The notes: a model not told the origin generated them from the sequence alone. A DNA stretch of 64,000 bases from Vibrio fortis (GCF_024347475.1 NZ_AP025488.1:1054001-1118000), one strand, 5' to 3'; positions 1 through 7,941 are shown, counted from the first letter of the stretch. A program made the numbers and translations.

Positions 1-222
1 ATCTGTCATTTAGTGCAAGCTGAAGTAGCATCTCTTCATCTAACAAGTCGATAACATAACGCCGTTAAATTCAATTTTCAATAAAAATTTCCAATAGGAA
101 ACAGATTTTCTTGTTTTGCTACTGGGAGCACGCTTTATTTTCTTGCGTGGTCTTTAATCAACAAAGCGCTTCGTGCAACAATGAATTCTATAGACAGGAT
201 GCAGAAATAATACGAGGGACCT

Positions 223-846
223 ATGTCAGAAGACATTTATGATGAGTACCCATCTTTGACTTTGGCAAAAGAGACGCCAGATCAGAATATTGAGCCATTA
301 AGACTAGGGCAGCGCATAAAAGATATCCGCAGTAAGTTGGGTATTACATTAGAAGAAGCGAGTCAGAGAACCGGCCTTGCGCGCTCTACGCTCAGCAAGA
401 TCGAAAATGAGCAGATATCTCCGACCTTCCAAGCGATGCAAAAGCTAGCGATGGGCTTACAAATAGATATGCCGCAACTCTTTGAGCCACCAAGAAAAAA
501 AGTTGCTACAGGCCGTCGTGATTTAACTAAGGCAGGGCAGGGTAAACCCCACCCAACTCCTACTTATGAACATGAGCTTCTGGCAACGGAATTATCGAAT
601 AAAAAGATGATGCCGTTCAAGAGCCGAGTAAGAGCAAGAGCCTTTGAAGAATATAACGACTGGGTACGTCATGATGGTGAAGAGTTCCTGATGGTGATCT
701 CAGGCGACATCATGTTCTATTCAGAATTCTATGAGCCTATTCCAATGAGTGAAGGAGACAGCATGTACTATGATGCAAATATGGGTCACATGCTTATCTC
801 TACCAGTACAGAAGATGCGTTGATTCTGTGGGTGACTGCAAAATAA
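223..846 (+). CDS. XRE-family transcriptional regulator with C-terminal cupin domain
   Basis: A 207-residue protein with an N-terminal Cro/CI-type helix-turn-helix at roughly residues 27-80 (it contains TLEEASQRTGLARSTLSKIE) and a C-terminal cupin fold at about 130-205 (contains HDGEEFLMVISG and GDSMYYDANMGH). This architecture is typical of one-domain-sensor, one-domain-DNA-binding regulators of small-metabolite pathways. GAGGG lies four bases before the ATG and supports the start. It precedes gcvT on the same strand; in Vibrio cholerae a regulator of this kind sits between glyA/gcvHP and gcvT, so control of the glycine cleavage genes is a reasonable inference. The ligand cannot be read from the sequence. 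Transcription probably ends at the hairpin near 914-955. Confidence 0.9.
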   Translation: MSEDIYDEYPSLTLAKETPDQNIEPLRLGQRIKDIRSKLGITLEEASQRTGLARSTLSKIENEQISPTFQAMQKLAMGLQIDMPQLFEPPRKKVATGRRDLTKAGQGKPHPTPTYEHELLATELSNKKMMPFKSRVRARAFEEYNDWVRHDGEEFLMVISGDIMFYSEFYEPIPMSEGDSMYYDANMGHMLISTSTEDALILWVTAK

Positions 847-874
847 ATGTAAAGTTTTTAAATTTCTTATAGTG

Positions 875-892
875 AAAGCAAACGTTTGCTTT
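875..892. promoter_or_regulatory. PurR/LacI-type palindrome
   Basis: AAAGCAAACGTTTGCTTT is a perfect 18-base palindrome whose core GCAAACGTTTGC equals the centre of the PurR box (consensus ACGCAAACGTTTGCGT). PurR controls glycine cleavage and one-carbon genes in enterobacteria. The position is odd: just after the regulator stop codon, before its terminator, and about 250 bases upstream of the gcvT TATAAT. It might repress gcvT at a distance, or it may be a weak hairpin of the upstream transcript. Confidence 0.5.
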
Positions 893-913
893 TGTTGTAA
901 ACGTCTTTTAATT

Positions 914-955
914 AGCGTGATATAGATGGTAAAAGCATCAATATCACGCTTTTTT
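914..955 (+). terminator. Intrinsic terminator after XRE-cupin gene
   Basis: AGCGTGATAT (914-923) pairs with ATATCACGCT (941-950). An inner GATG/CATC extends the stem, and a run of T follows. Confidence 0.85.
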
Positions 956-1042
956 GTGTCTGTCATATTTGTTTTAAAATTGTTAAATGTCACATTTTGG
1001 ACTGTTTTGATCTTGTTAAGGGTGTAAAACTGATTCAGGCTT

Positions 1043-1097
1043 GTTTACTATAGTGAACACGGTTTACTCATGTTGATTGATGTTTACTGAAGTGAAT
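1043..1097. repeat. Phased GTTTACT repeats (candidate operator array)
   Basis: GTTTACT occurs at 1043, 1062 and 1082, spaced 19-20 bases (about two helical turns). The first and third are left arms of near-palindromes: GTTTACTATAGTGAAC at 1043-1058 and GTTTACTGAAGTGAAT at 1082-1097. The cluster ends about 50 bases upstream of the TATAAT at 1145. It is a candidate binding array for the adjacent XRE-cupin regulator. Confidence 0.45.
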
Positions 1098-1144
1098 TCT
1101 TGGAAGGTGACCTAATGTGTCCATTTCACTATTTTTTGGTTTTC

Positions 1145-1150
1145 TATAAT
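1145..1150 (+). promoter_or_regulatory. Candidate -10 box of the gcvT promoter
   Basis: A perfect TATAAT. No good -35 hexamer stands 16-18 bases upstream, which would fit an activator-dependent promoter. Transcription from here would leave a 5' leader of about 155 bases before gcvT. Confidence 0.45.
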
Positions 1151-1312
1151 AGAGCACTCTTCTTATATAGAAAGACAAGCGATAGAGGCCATATCGCCAC
1201 CTCCTTCTTTCTTACTGTTCTCATCTTTACTACTAGATAGAGAGCTACTCTACAAAGAGATAAAAGCGGCAGCGTCGATGTTGGATACCTGCAACGCTTC
1301 ATGGAGAATAAA

Positions 1313-2446
1313 ATGACTCAAGAACAAGCAACTCAAGACCTGTTAAAAACACCTCTGCATGCACTGCACGTAGAAGTTGGTGCAAAGATGGTTCCTTTCG
1401 CTGGCTACGATATGCCAGTTCAATACCCACTAGGCGTTAAGAAAGAGCACTTACACACACGTGACGCAGCAGGTCTTTTTGATGTTTCTCACATGGGCCA
1501 ATTGCGTCTTCACGGTGAAAATGCAGCAGCGGCTCTAGAAACTCTAGTTCCAGTAGACATCATCGACCTACCTTCTGGTAAGCAACGTTACGCGTTCTTT
1601 ACTAATGAGCAGGGCGGTATCATGGATGACCTTATGGTAGCCAACCTAGGTGACCACCTGTTCGTTGTTGTAAACGCCGCTTGTAAAACTCAAGATATTG
1701 ACCACCTAACAGCACACCTTCCAAGTGATGTAGAGCTTGAAGTGATCGACGATCGAGCTCTACTTGCTCTACAAGGCCCTAAAGCATCAGAGGTACTTGC
1801 TCGTTTCCAACCAAGCGTAGCGGACATGCTGTTCATGGACGTACAAAAAGTAGATATCGACGGTGTTGAGTGCATCGTAAGCCGCAGTGGTTACACGGGT
1901 GAAGATGGCTACGAAATCTCCGTACCAAATGACCACGCTGATGCGCTAGCTCGCAAACTGACAGCAGAAGCGGAAGTGGAGTGGATTGGTCTTGGCGCAC
2001 GTGACTCGCTACGCCTAGAGTGTGGTCTGTGTCTATACGGTCACGATCTAGATACAACAACGACACCGGTAGAAGCAAGCCTACTATGGGGTATCCAGAA
2101 AGTTCGTCGCACAGACGGTGAGCGTGCTGGTGGTTTCCCAGGTGCAGACATCATTCTAGAGCAGATAGCAACCAAAGACGTTCAACGTAAGCGCGTTGGC
2201 CTTGTTGGTCAAACCAAAGCACCAGTGCGTGAAGGCGCAGAGCTGTTTGACGCTGAAGGAAACAAAATCGGTGTGGTAACAAGTGGTACTGCTGGCCCGA
2301 ACGCCGGTAAGCCTGTTTCAATGGCTTATGTACGCACAGATCTTGCCGCAATTGGTACAGAGGTCTTTGCTGAAGTACGTGGTAAGAAGCTGGCAATGAC
2401 AGTAGAGAAAATGCCATTTGTACCTCAACGCTACTACCGTGGCTAA
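1313..2446 (+). CDS. gcvT: Glycine cleavage system T protein (aminomethyltransferase)
   Basis: 377 residues, the usual length for GcvT, which transfers the aminomethyl methylene group from the lipoylated H protein to tetrahydrofolate, releasing ammonia. Family features include PFAGYDMPVQYP near the N terminus, the FDVSHMGQ segment, RSGYTGEDGYEI and GLGARDSLRLECGLCLYGHD in the folate-binding part, then the C-terminal barrel. An ATG at 1301 is in frame, but GGAG at 1303-1306 lies six bases before the ATG at 1313, so 1313 is the better start. The rest of the glycine cleavage system is not in the window; in related vibrios it lies just left of the XRE regulator. A terminator follows at 2482. Confidence 0.97.
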   Translation: MTQEQATQDLLKTPLHALHVEVGAKMVPFAGYDMPVQYPLGVKKEHLHTRDAAGLFDVSHMGQLRLHGENAAAALETLVPVDIIDLPSGKQRYAFFTNEQGGIMDDLMVANLGDHLFVVVNAACKTQDIDHLTAHLPSDVELEVIDDRALLALQGPKASEVLARFQPSVADMLFMDVQKVDIDGVECIVSRSGYTGEDGYEISVPNDHADALARKLTAEAEVEWIGLGARDSLRLECGLCLYGHDLDTTTTPVEASLLWGIQKVRRTDGERAGGFPGADIILEQIATKDVQRKRVGLVGQTKAPVREGAELFDAEGNKIGVVTSGTAGPNAGKPVSMAYVRTDLAAIGTEVFAEVRGKKLAMTVEKMPFVPQRYYRG

Positions 2447-2481
2447 TCGTTAATATTTTTTAACCGATTGTTTTTCGCATT

Positions 2482-2532
2482 CCCCTTATTAGCCACTATT
2501 CATATGGTGGATGGTAAGGGGGTTTGCTTTTC
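2482..2532 (+). terminator. Intrinsic terminator after gcvT
   Basis: CCCCTTA (2482-2488) pairs with TAAGGGG (2515-2521); an inner CCAC/GTGG strengthens the stem; a T-rich tail follows. Confidence 0.75.
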
Positions 2533-2658
2533 TATAACTTATTGATCATCTTGGGGATGCATCACATTTGATCCATTGATTACTTAATATTTCATCATTT
2601 AAGCCGCTATACTGAAGATTAGTCAATAAGAGTATCCTGAAGGTGTAGGAGAGTGGTC

Positions 2659-3756
2659 ATGAAAAGCACACTATCGAAGAAGTGGATGTGGGTAGGAGCA
2701 CTTCCTTTGATTGGAAGTTTTGCAGTGTGCGCTGATACAGTCACAGCAACAGAATCAAATGTAGATATCTCTCCCTTTATCGTAAATGGCACCAATGCCT
2801 CGACTTCAGATTTCCCATCAATCGCCAGTCTGTTCATAGACAGTTTTGAATATGATGGCGTCTACTATACTGACCCGTATTGCGGCGCAACAATTCTCGA
2901 TCCTCAACATATACTGACCGCTGCGCATTGTATTTATGGTAACGAAAGAGCGCAATTGTTTACTGTAGTGGTGCCACAGTTAGAAGATGTTGATGACTAT
3001 CCGGCTGGAAATATTCAGCGTTACCGCATATCTGAAGTTTATTATCGTAATGATTATAATAATGATATCAAGAGCCTATTAGCGAATGATGTAGCGATTC
3101 TGAAGCTAAGTGAGGATATGAGTGTTAACTCCAATATTGAAGCTGTGATTTTACCCAAAGACAAAGACTGGGATGAAAATGACTACCGACTTCTATACCC
3201 GGGTAGCTTTGTAGCCGTGGGTCATGGTGATACTCAATCAGGTTTCGATGCGACGACTAGTTTGCAAAAAGTAGCTCTTGATTTAATTACGAATACTGAG
3301 TGTGTAAAGATATTTGGTGAAGAATTAACTCAAAGTCAGATTTGTTTCGATGGAAAAACTAGCGATTCAAACAGCCTGAATGGAGGAACCTGTCAAGGGG
3401 ATTCTGGTGGGCCTATTTATTGGAATGATGGTAGCGACTATGTACAAGTCGGAATTACTAGTTTTGGCCCAATTCAATGTGGTGATCCAACCGTAGGAGC
3501 GACTTCAGTATTTACTGAGGTCAACGATTTCAATGCTTGGATTACCAGCGTGCTCGATGGTAATGAAACCCCAAAAGCAACATCTACCAATTTAAAACGC
3601 ACCGCTTACTTAAATCAACATGGCAGTATTCAAACTGTCAGCAGTACCAGTGAAAGTAGTGGTGGTGCGTTGTCGACATTATTGTTGGGAGCTCTTCTTG
3701 CACTGGGTTTAAGAAGAACTCGCACTATTAGAGCTCTACAAGGTTCTCGACGCTAA
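2659..3756 (+). CDS. Secreted trypsin-like serine protease with GlyGly-CTERM anchor
   Basis: A 365-residue S1-family protease. From the ATG at 2659 there is an N-terminal signal peptide (to about residue 25), then the activation-like IVNG, the catalytic His in TAAHC (about 90), Asp in NDVAILKL (about 144) and Ser in GTCQGDSGGP (about 249). The extreme C terminus carries SSGGALSTLLLGALLALGL followed by basic residues, the GlyGly-CTERM signal recognised by rhombosortase in vibrios. The mature protein is expected to pass through type II secretion and be cleaved or surface-anchored, as for the V. cholerae Ves proteases. The GTG at 2653 is also in frame, but AGGAGA at 2647-2652 fits the ATG at 2659. 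Its 3' end overlaps the convergent gene by 21 bases. Confidence 0.93.
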   Translation: MKSTLSKKWMWVGALPLIGSFAVCADTVTATESNVDISPFIVNGTNASTSDFPSIASLFIDSFEYDGVYYTDPYCGATILDPQHILTAAHCIYGNERAQLFTVVVPQLEDVDDYPAGNIQRYRISEVYYRNDYNNDIKSLLANDVAILKLSEDMSVNSNIEAVILPKDKDWDENDYRLLYPGSFVAVGHGDTQSGFDATTSLQKVALDLITNTECVKIFGEELTQSQICFDGKTSDSNSLNGGTCQGDSGGPIYWNDGSDYVQVGITSFGPIQCGDPTVGATSVFTEVNDFNAWITSVLDGNETPKATSTNLKRTAYLNQHGSIQTVSSTSESSGGALSTLLLGALLALGLRRTRTIRALQGSRR

Positions 3757-4065
3757 CCCTGCCAATAACTCGTCAATTTCTGAGATCGCTTTATTTATGT
3801 GTAGCACACCTAATTGAGCGATCTTTTTCTCTTCTGATGTCAATGAATTAAAGCCTTTGTCTACATCTTCTTTACTCAAGCTGTGACTATGAAGTAATAA
3901 CTCCTTGTATGTAAGCAGCCTAAATTGAACTTTGACGATCTCGGCGGCTGGGTTTGATGTTTCTAGCAACTGTTGGATACAGGGAAATATAATTTTAAAG
4001 CGACTTGCAATGTTTCTTTTTGCATCGCTAGTGTTTGCATTTTGCAATTTATTTCTTCTTCCCAC
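3736..4065 (-). CDS. Hypothetical protein, 109 residues
   Basis: I do not recognise this protein. It would start with GTG and has no clear ribosome-binding site. It is rich in charged and helical residues with no signal peptide or membrane segment; ALGLHIN-like and SEEKKIAQLG segments suggest an all-helical fold. It is convergent with the protease (21-base overlap) and divergent from the small HTH gene at 4246, with a 180-base AT-rich spacer. Coding is supported by length and amino-acid balance only; the start could be further inside (TTG). Confidence 0.5.
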   Translation of the reverse strand: MGRRNKLQNANTSDAKRNIASRFKIIFPCIQQLLETSNPAAEIVKVQFRLLTYKELLLHSHSLSKEDVDKGFNSLTSEEKKIAQLGVLHINKAISEIDELLAGLASRTL

Positions 4066-4245
4066 GAATGGTTTAAGTTTGTTTATTTATTGCGCTAAAT
4101 TTATAAAGTAACACAAGTTAATTGAAATATAACGTTTTTTAGGCGGTGCATCATATGCTACTGGGCGTTTATGTAAATAGTTTATGCCCAATTTGGTCTG
4201 CTTTTTGCTGAAAATAGGACATAAGTGTCTTTTAGGAGGTGGCTT

Positions 4246-4563
4246 ATGACCAATGAACCTATTGTGTTGGCAATTATTGAACGCAGAAAACGAGCCAACT
4301 TTTCACAAGAAAAACTCGCGTCGATGGCTGGGATGAGCTTGAAAACGTACCAGAGAATCGAAAGGGGCGAGGCTGATATTAAGATGTCGCAGTATCGCTC
4401 TCTAACACGGTCACTAGCGATAACGGACTTAGAGGTCGTTATGGATACTTTAGAAGCGGGTCAAATAGCGGTTGAAGACGTTGCGGCTGTTTCGAGGCTA
4501 CTAACTGACGAGCAGAGGAGGCTCTTGATCAAGTTGATCTTGTCGCTAGCTAGAGCGAATTAG
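4246..4563 (+). CDS. Small helix-turn-helix (XRE-like) regulator
   Basis: 105 residues. Residues about 9-65 form a Cro/CI-type helix-turn-helix, including SQEKLASMAGMSLKTYQRIE; the C-terminal 40 residues are helical and may dimerise. A perfect AGGAGG at 4234-4239 stands six bases before the ATG at 4246, so the in-frame start at 4225 is unlikely. It is transcribed away from a 109-residue hypothetical gene; the two may form a regulatory pair, but nothing in the sequence proves this. Confidence 0.8.
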   Translation: MTNEPIVLAIIERRKRANFSQEKLASMAGMSLKTYQRIERGEADIKMSQYRSLTRSLAITDLEVVMDTLEAGQIAVEDVAAVSRLLTDEQRRLLIKLILSLARAN

Positions 4564-4603
4564 ATAGATGAGTTGAGATAGCGCCTGGGAAACGCATATC
4601 ACT

Positions 4604-5014
4604 TTAATCCACTCTGCCTCGCAGTTGTTTAGTGTTACTGCGCTGTTTTTTCTTTTCTAAGCGCCGCTTCTGAGATGCTTTTGTCGGCTTGGTTGCACGT
4701 CTTACCTTCGTTACTTTTGTTGCCTCAAGAATTAACGCTTTTAGCCTATTGAGCGCATCTTCTTTATTCTGCTCTTGTGTTCTGAATTGTTGCGCTTTAA
4801 TCACAATGACGCCATCAGCAGTAATGCGACTGTCTTTTAAAGCCAGTAACCTCTCTTTATAAAAATCAGGCAGCGTAGAGTGTTTTATGTCGAAACGAAG
4901 GTGAATCGCACTGGATACCTTGTTTACATTTTGCCCGCCCGCACCTTGAGCACGAATTGCGGTCAGTTGAATCTCCCAAGTTTGAATAGAGACGTTATTC
5001 GATATTTGCAGCAT
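4604..5014 (-). CDS. arfB: Alternative ribosome-rescue factor B (peptidyl-tRNA hydrolase)
   Basis: 136 residues when started at the ATG whose protein begins MLQISN, matching the length and N terminus of the YaeJ/ArfB family. The release-factor-like catalytic GGQ is at residues 26-28 within RAQGAGGQNVNKVSSAIHLR. The C-terminal tail is basic (KASQKRRLEKKKQRS), as needed for insertion into the empty mRNA channel of stalled ribosomes. It hydrolyses peptidyl-tRNA on non-stop ribosomes. Two upstream in-frame ATGs would add 2 or 11 residues. It is divergent from the HAD phosphatase gene at 5100 with an 85-base spacer. Confidence 0.93.
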   Translation of the reverse strand: MLQISNNVSIQTWEIQLTAIRAQGAGGQNVNKVSSAIHLRFDIKHSTLPDFYKERLLALKDSRITADGVIVIKAQQFRTQEQNKEDALNRLKALILEATKVTKVRRATKPTKASQKRRLEKKKQRSNTKQLRGRVD

Positions 5015-5099
5015 AATCATTGATAAACATAAAAAATGTTGGCTCATGATACTCGTAATTGGTTATGGTATCAGTAGTTTTATTTAGAGTGGCAAAGCA

Positions 5100-5705
5100 A
5101 TGACGATTGATCTAACGAAGTACGATGGCTTAATTTTCGATATGGATGGTACTCTCATTGATACCATGCCTGCACATATCAAAGCATGGGAGCAGACAGC
5201 CAAACATTTTGGGTTCAAGTTTGAAGCTTCTTGGCTACATAGCCTTGGTGGAATGCCGAGCTATAAAATTGCGGGTGAAGTGAATGCAAAGTACGGTTTG
5301 AGCCTAGATCCAAAAGCCGTATCTGCGTTTAAGATGGATGCGTTTGCCAATATTGAAGATAAAGGTAATGTTATCTCTTGCACACACGACTTGTTGTTAG
5401 AGCATTATGGAGAAAAGCGATTAGCGGTAGGAACGGGTAGCCAACGCAAGAGTGCAGAAAACTTGCTTACAGCGACAAGTATTTTGCCCAAGTTAGATAG
5501 CCTAGTTACAGCAACCGATGTTGAACGTCACAAGCCTAACCCCGACACGTTTTTGGATGCCTGCAAAGGAATGGGGCTCTCTCCGGAACAGTGCGTAGTA
5601 TTTGAAGATACAGATTTGGGTAAACAGGCGGCACACGCGGCTAATATGGACTGCATTATGGTCGTGGAAGGTAAGCAACTGATGTTCTACCCAAGACCTC
5701 AGTAA
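5100..5705 (+). CDS. HAD-superfamily phosphatase, YqaB-like
   Basis: 201 residues. HAD motif I is FDMDGTLIDT near residue 13-22, motif II is around GTGSQRKSAE (108-117), motif III is the Lys in ERHKPNPD, and motif IV is VVFEDTDLG. The helical cap domain lies between motifs I and II. This matches the beta-phosphoglucomutase-like branch that includes E. coli YqaB, a fructose-1-phosphate and 6-phosphogluconate phosphatase; the actual substrate cannot be told. It is a stand-alone gene with a bidirectional terminator just downstream. Confidence 0.88.
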   Translation: MTIDLTKYDGLIFDMDGTLIDTMPAHIKAWEQTAKHFGFKFEASWLHSLGGMPSYKIAGEVNAKYGLSLDPKAVSAFKMDAFANIEDKGNVISCTHDLLLEHYGEKRLAVGTGSQRKSAENLLTATSILPKLDSLVTATDVERHKPNPDTFLDACKGMGLSPEQCVVFEDTDLGKQAAHAANMDCIMVVEGKQLMFYPRPQ

Positions 5706-5773
5706 CAACTTACAGACTTCATTACTGAACGGTACTTATCACGACATTAATATTCTGAAGTGGATGATAAAAA

Positions 5774-5830
5774 AATGGCTCCTATTTGTCTCTAATTCGT
5801 AGAGGCGGTTAGGAGCCATTTGTTTCTTTT
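5774..5830. terminator. Bidirectional intrinsic terminator
   Basis: AATGGCTCCTA (5774-5784) pairs with TAGGAGCCATT (5810-5820), with an inner CTCT/AGAG. An A-run before and a T-rich tail after serve both the HAD gene and the convergent cyclase gene. Confidence 0.85.
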
Positions 5831-5840
5831 GGTTTGTACG

Positions 5841-7745
5841 TTAAGCGATTTGTTCCATCTCGCTATCTAGAAATAGGCAGATGTTGTTTCGTCCATTTGC
5901 TTTTGCTTCGTATAAGGCAAGGTCTGCGCATTTGTAGCTGAGTTTTGAGTCATGAGTCACGTTGGTCACGCCACCACTGACGGTCACTTGATCATCGAGC
6001 TCAAGCGATATGGCTACCCTCAATCGATTCAACACACAGTAAGCTTCATTTGGTTTAGTATGGGGCAGCACTATGCCAAACTCTTCACCGCCAATACGAG
6101 CCACAAAATCGGTTTCGCGACACTCTCTTTGTAATACGCCTGCGACGACTTGAATCACTTTATCGCCATAATCGTGTCCAAATTTGTCATTGATGCGTTT
6201 GAAGTGGTCGATGTCAACAATCGCTAAGCATGACTGTTCAAATTCAGGGTAACGAGCAACACGATTACATTCATCACGCAGCTCTTCATCAAACTTACGA
6301 CGATTCCAACATCCAGCAAGTGCGTCTTTTTCACTTAGGTTACGCAGTTTGTTCTCAAGCTCTTTGCGCTTACTGATATCAACAAACGAGGCAACGTAGA
6401 ACTGAATAACATTGTTTGAGTCTTTGATCGTCTGAATTCTTAGAATTTCGGTAATCAGAGAGCCATCTTTGCGTCGGTTGATGACTTCGCCTTCCCACAT
6501 TCCACGTTCGTTGATGATCGCCCACATGCGCATGTAGAACTCTTGGTTATTCTTTCCAGAAGCGAACATAGACGGCTGTTTGCCTTTCACCTCTTCAAGC
6601 GTGTAGCCACTCATTCGAGTAAATTCACGATTGACTTTAATAATTCGATTGTTTCGATCCGTGATAACTAACGCAGACATGCCATTCATTGCGGCTTTTG
6701 CGAGTTGGCTTTCGATGCTGTTCTTCTTGTGGTTGATATTCCAAGCGACGAAAACTCCAGACACAATTGAAATCAATATCGAGAGTGTTGCTATCTGGAT
6801 GATGATCGCTGTGTACTCTTGTTGGTACTGCGCACTGATTTCTTTATTATCTACGTGCAATACCATATGAACAGGCCCTTTTAACTGTTCGATGTTAGGG
6901 CTTATATCCGCATAGAAATACCAATCTTTGCCATCAAAGTAACTGCCACTTCTCTGCGTTGAAATTTCTTGCCATAGCTTTGGATGAGTGATGGCATAGG
7001 TTTTGTCAGCTCGATCTTCAATAAGGTGGCCGAAGGCTCGTTCTGGCTCTGGGGACATCAATATATGACCCGAACCATTAATCAAGGTAGGCTGTGCAAG
7101 TGATGAACCAAAGGTGTAGTGCAGGCGATCGTATATCTCTACCATATTGAGGTTTACGATGAAGTAGCCAACAATGCTGTCTTCTATCGCGACTGGCGTC
7201 ATGATTCGTAGGGCTGGGAGTAAAGGGTTAACAGGTTGACCGTTTTCATATTCTAGGTCGATACCAAACGAAGCAATCTCACCAATTTTCAGCTGTTGCA
7301 GTGTGGTGAAGTAGTCACGAGATGACTTGTTTTGAAGTTGACTTTCAGGGACAACGCTAGCTATACCATCTTTATAGTTGATGCGTATTGTCTCGTTACC
7401 TTTTAAGTCGAGATAACGAAGTTGCGAGTAGTACTTTTGACCGTTCGCCAACATTAGCCATAAATCTTGTAGTGAATCAATATTATCAGCTGAGGGAAAT
7501 TGGACAGCGCGTTTAAGAGTCGTTGATTCAGCGATGGTTGGAATGGTGTTAGACACTTCACGTATGATCAACCCCAGCTCGTGAAAACTGTACTCGATTT
7601 GATTTTGGCTGGCCTGTTTTATATTTGTATCATATTGCGCTGCTATACGGTCGAACTCGGAGCTAATGTATAGAGCAGGAACTATTCCTAGGGCTAGGAC
7701 AGTACAGAGAAATTGGCCTGAGAGTTTTTTTATACTTGCTTTCAT
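5841..7745 (-). CDS. Membrane diguanylate cyclase with Cache, PAS and GGDEF domains
   Basis: 634 residues. The N terminus has a membrane segment (about 8-26), a large periplasmic region (about 30-310) resembling a double Cache sensor, and a second membrane segment near 315-335. A PAS domain with PAC extension (contains MSGYTLEEVKGKQP and GMWEGEVINRRKDG) follows, then a GGDEF domain ending the protein. The active site is GGEEF (about 552-556), and an RETD motif five residues before it matches the RxxD inhibitory site, so the enzyme should make c-di-GMP and be feedback-inhibited. The ATG at 7745 follows GGGGA; a TTG at 7757 is also in frame. Tandem GTGTGCAA repeats sit upstream. Confidence 0.93.
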   Translation of the reverse strand: MKASIKKLSGQFLCTVLALGIVPALYISSEFDRIAAQYDTNIKQASQNQIEYSFHELGLIIREVSNTIPTIAESTTLKRAVQFPSADNIDSLQDLWLMLANGQKYYSQLRYLDLKGNETIRINYKDGIASVVPESQLQNKSSRDYFTTLQQLKIGEIASFGIDLEYENGQPVNPLLPALRIMTPVAIEDSIVGYFIVNLNMVEIYDRLHYTFGSSLAQPTLINGSGHILMSPEPERAFGHLIEDRADKTYAITHPKLWQEISTQRSGSYFDGKDWYFYADISPNIEQLKGPVHMVLHVDNKEISAQYQQEYTAIIIQIATLSILISIVSGVFVAWNINHKKNSIESQLAKAAMNGMSALVITDRNNRIIKVNREFTRMSGYTLEEVKGKQPSMFASGKNNQEFYMRMWAIINERGMWEGEVINRRKDGSLITEILRIQTIKDSNNVIQFYVASFVDISKRKELENKLRNLSEKDALAGCWNRRKFDEELRDECNRVARYPEFEQSCLAIVDIDHFKRINDKFGHDYGDKVIQVVAGVLQRECRETDFVARIGGEEFGIVLPHTKPNEAYCVLNRLRVAISLELDDQVTVSGGVTNVTHDSKLSYKCADLALYEAKANGRNNICLFLDSEMEQIA

Positions 7746-7846
7746 TACATTCCCCAAAGAATCAGCGCAATACTATAGATTTAGTGGGGTTATTAATGTG
7801 ATCTTTACCCAGAACTGGTTAGGTAAATCTTCCAGTTGAGAGGTAT

Positions 7847-7874
7847 GTGTGCAATTTGTTGCTTTTGTGTGCAA
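7847..7874. repeat. Tandem GTGTGCAA direct repeats upstream of the cyclase gene
   Basis: GTGTGCAA occurs at 7847-7854 and again at 7867-7874, exactly 20 bases apart. The flanks are also similar (TGTGTGCAATTTG and TGTGTGCAAATTG). They lie about 100-130 bases upstream of the cyclase start, in its promoter region, and look like a tandem regulator site. Confidence 0.4.
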
Positions 7875-7877
7875 ATT

Positions 7878-7913
7878 GCAGGTTATCTTACATTCACTAT
7901 GACGATAACCTGC
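7878..7913 (-). terminator. Stem-loop after fhs, weak U-tract
   Basis: GCAGGTTATC (7878-7887) pairs perfectly with GATAACCTGC (7904-7913). It is placed just beyond the fhs stop codon on the minus strand, but no clear T-run follows, so it may be an mRNA-protecting hairpin rather than a terminator. Confidence 0.5.
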
Positions 7914-7941
7914 GAACTCCTGAGAAAAACTTTTATAAATA

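Larger units (their letters stand above)
847..1312. other. Regulatory intergenic region upstream of gcvT
   Basis: A 466-base gap without a plausible gene. It holds, in order, a PurR-like palindrome, an intrinsic terminator for the preceding regulator gene, a cluster of GTTTACT repeats, a perfect TATAAT box and a leader of about 155 bases with three short hairpins before the gcvT ribosome-binding site. I looked for the conserved core of the glycine riboswitch (CCGAAG, CTCTCAGGCAAA, GGACAGAG) and did not find it. Confidence 0.7.

Noticed and set aside
1..100. Start of a glyA-like gene on the minus strand
   Set aside because: A frame is open to the left edge but only about ten codons after its single ATG, with no serine hydroxymethyltransferase sequence; it cannot be supported.
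846..1312. Glycine riboswitch upstream of gcvT
   Set aside because: The conserved core segments of the glycine aptamer are absent on both strands, although short hairpins exist.
4130..4200. Integron attC-like site near TTTTTTAGGCGG and TGGGC/GCCCA
   Set aside because: No proper core site, no large imperfect palindrome and no neighbouring cassettes or second copy.
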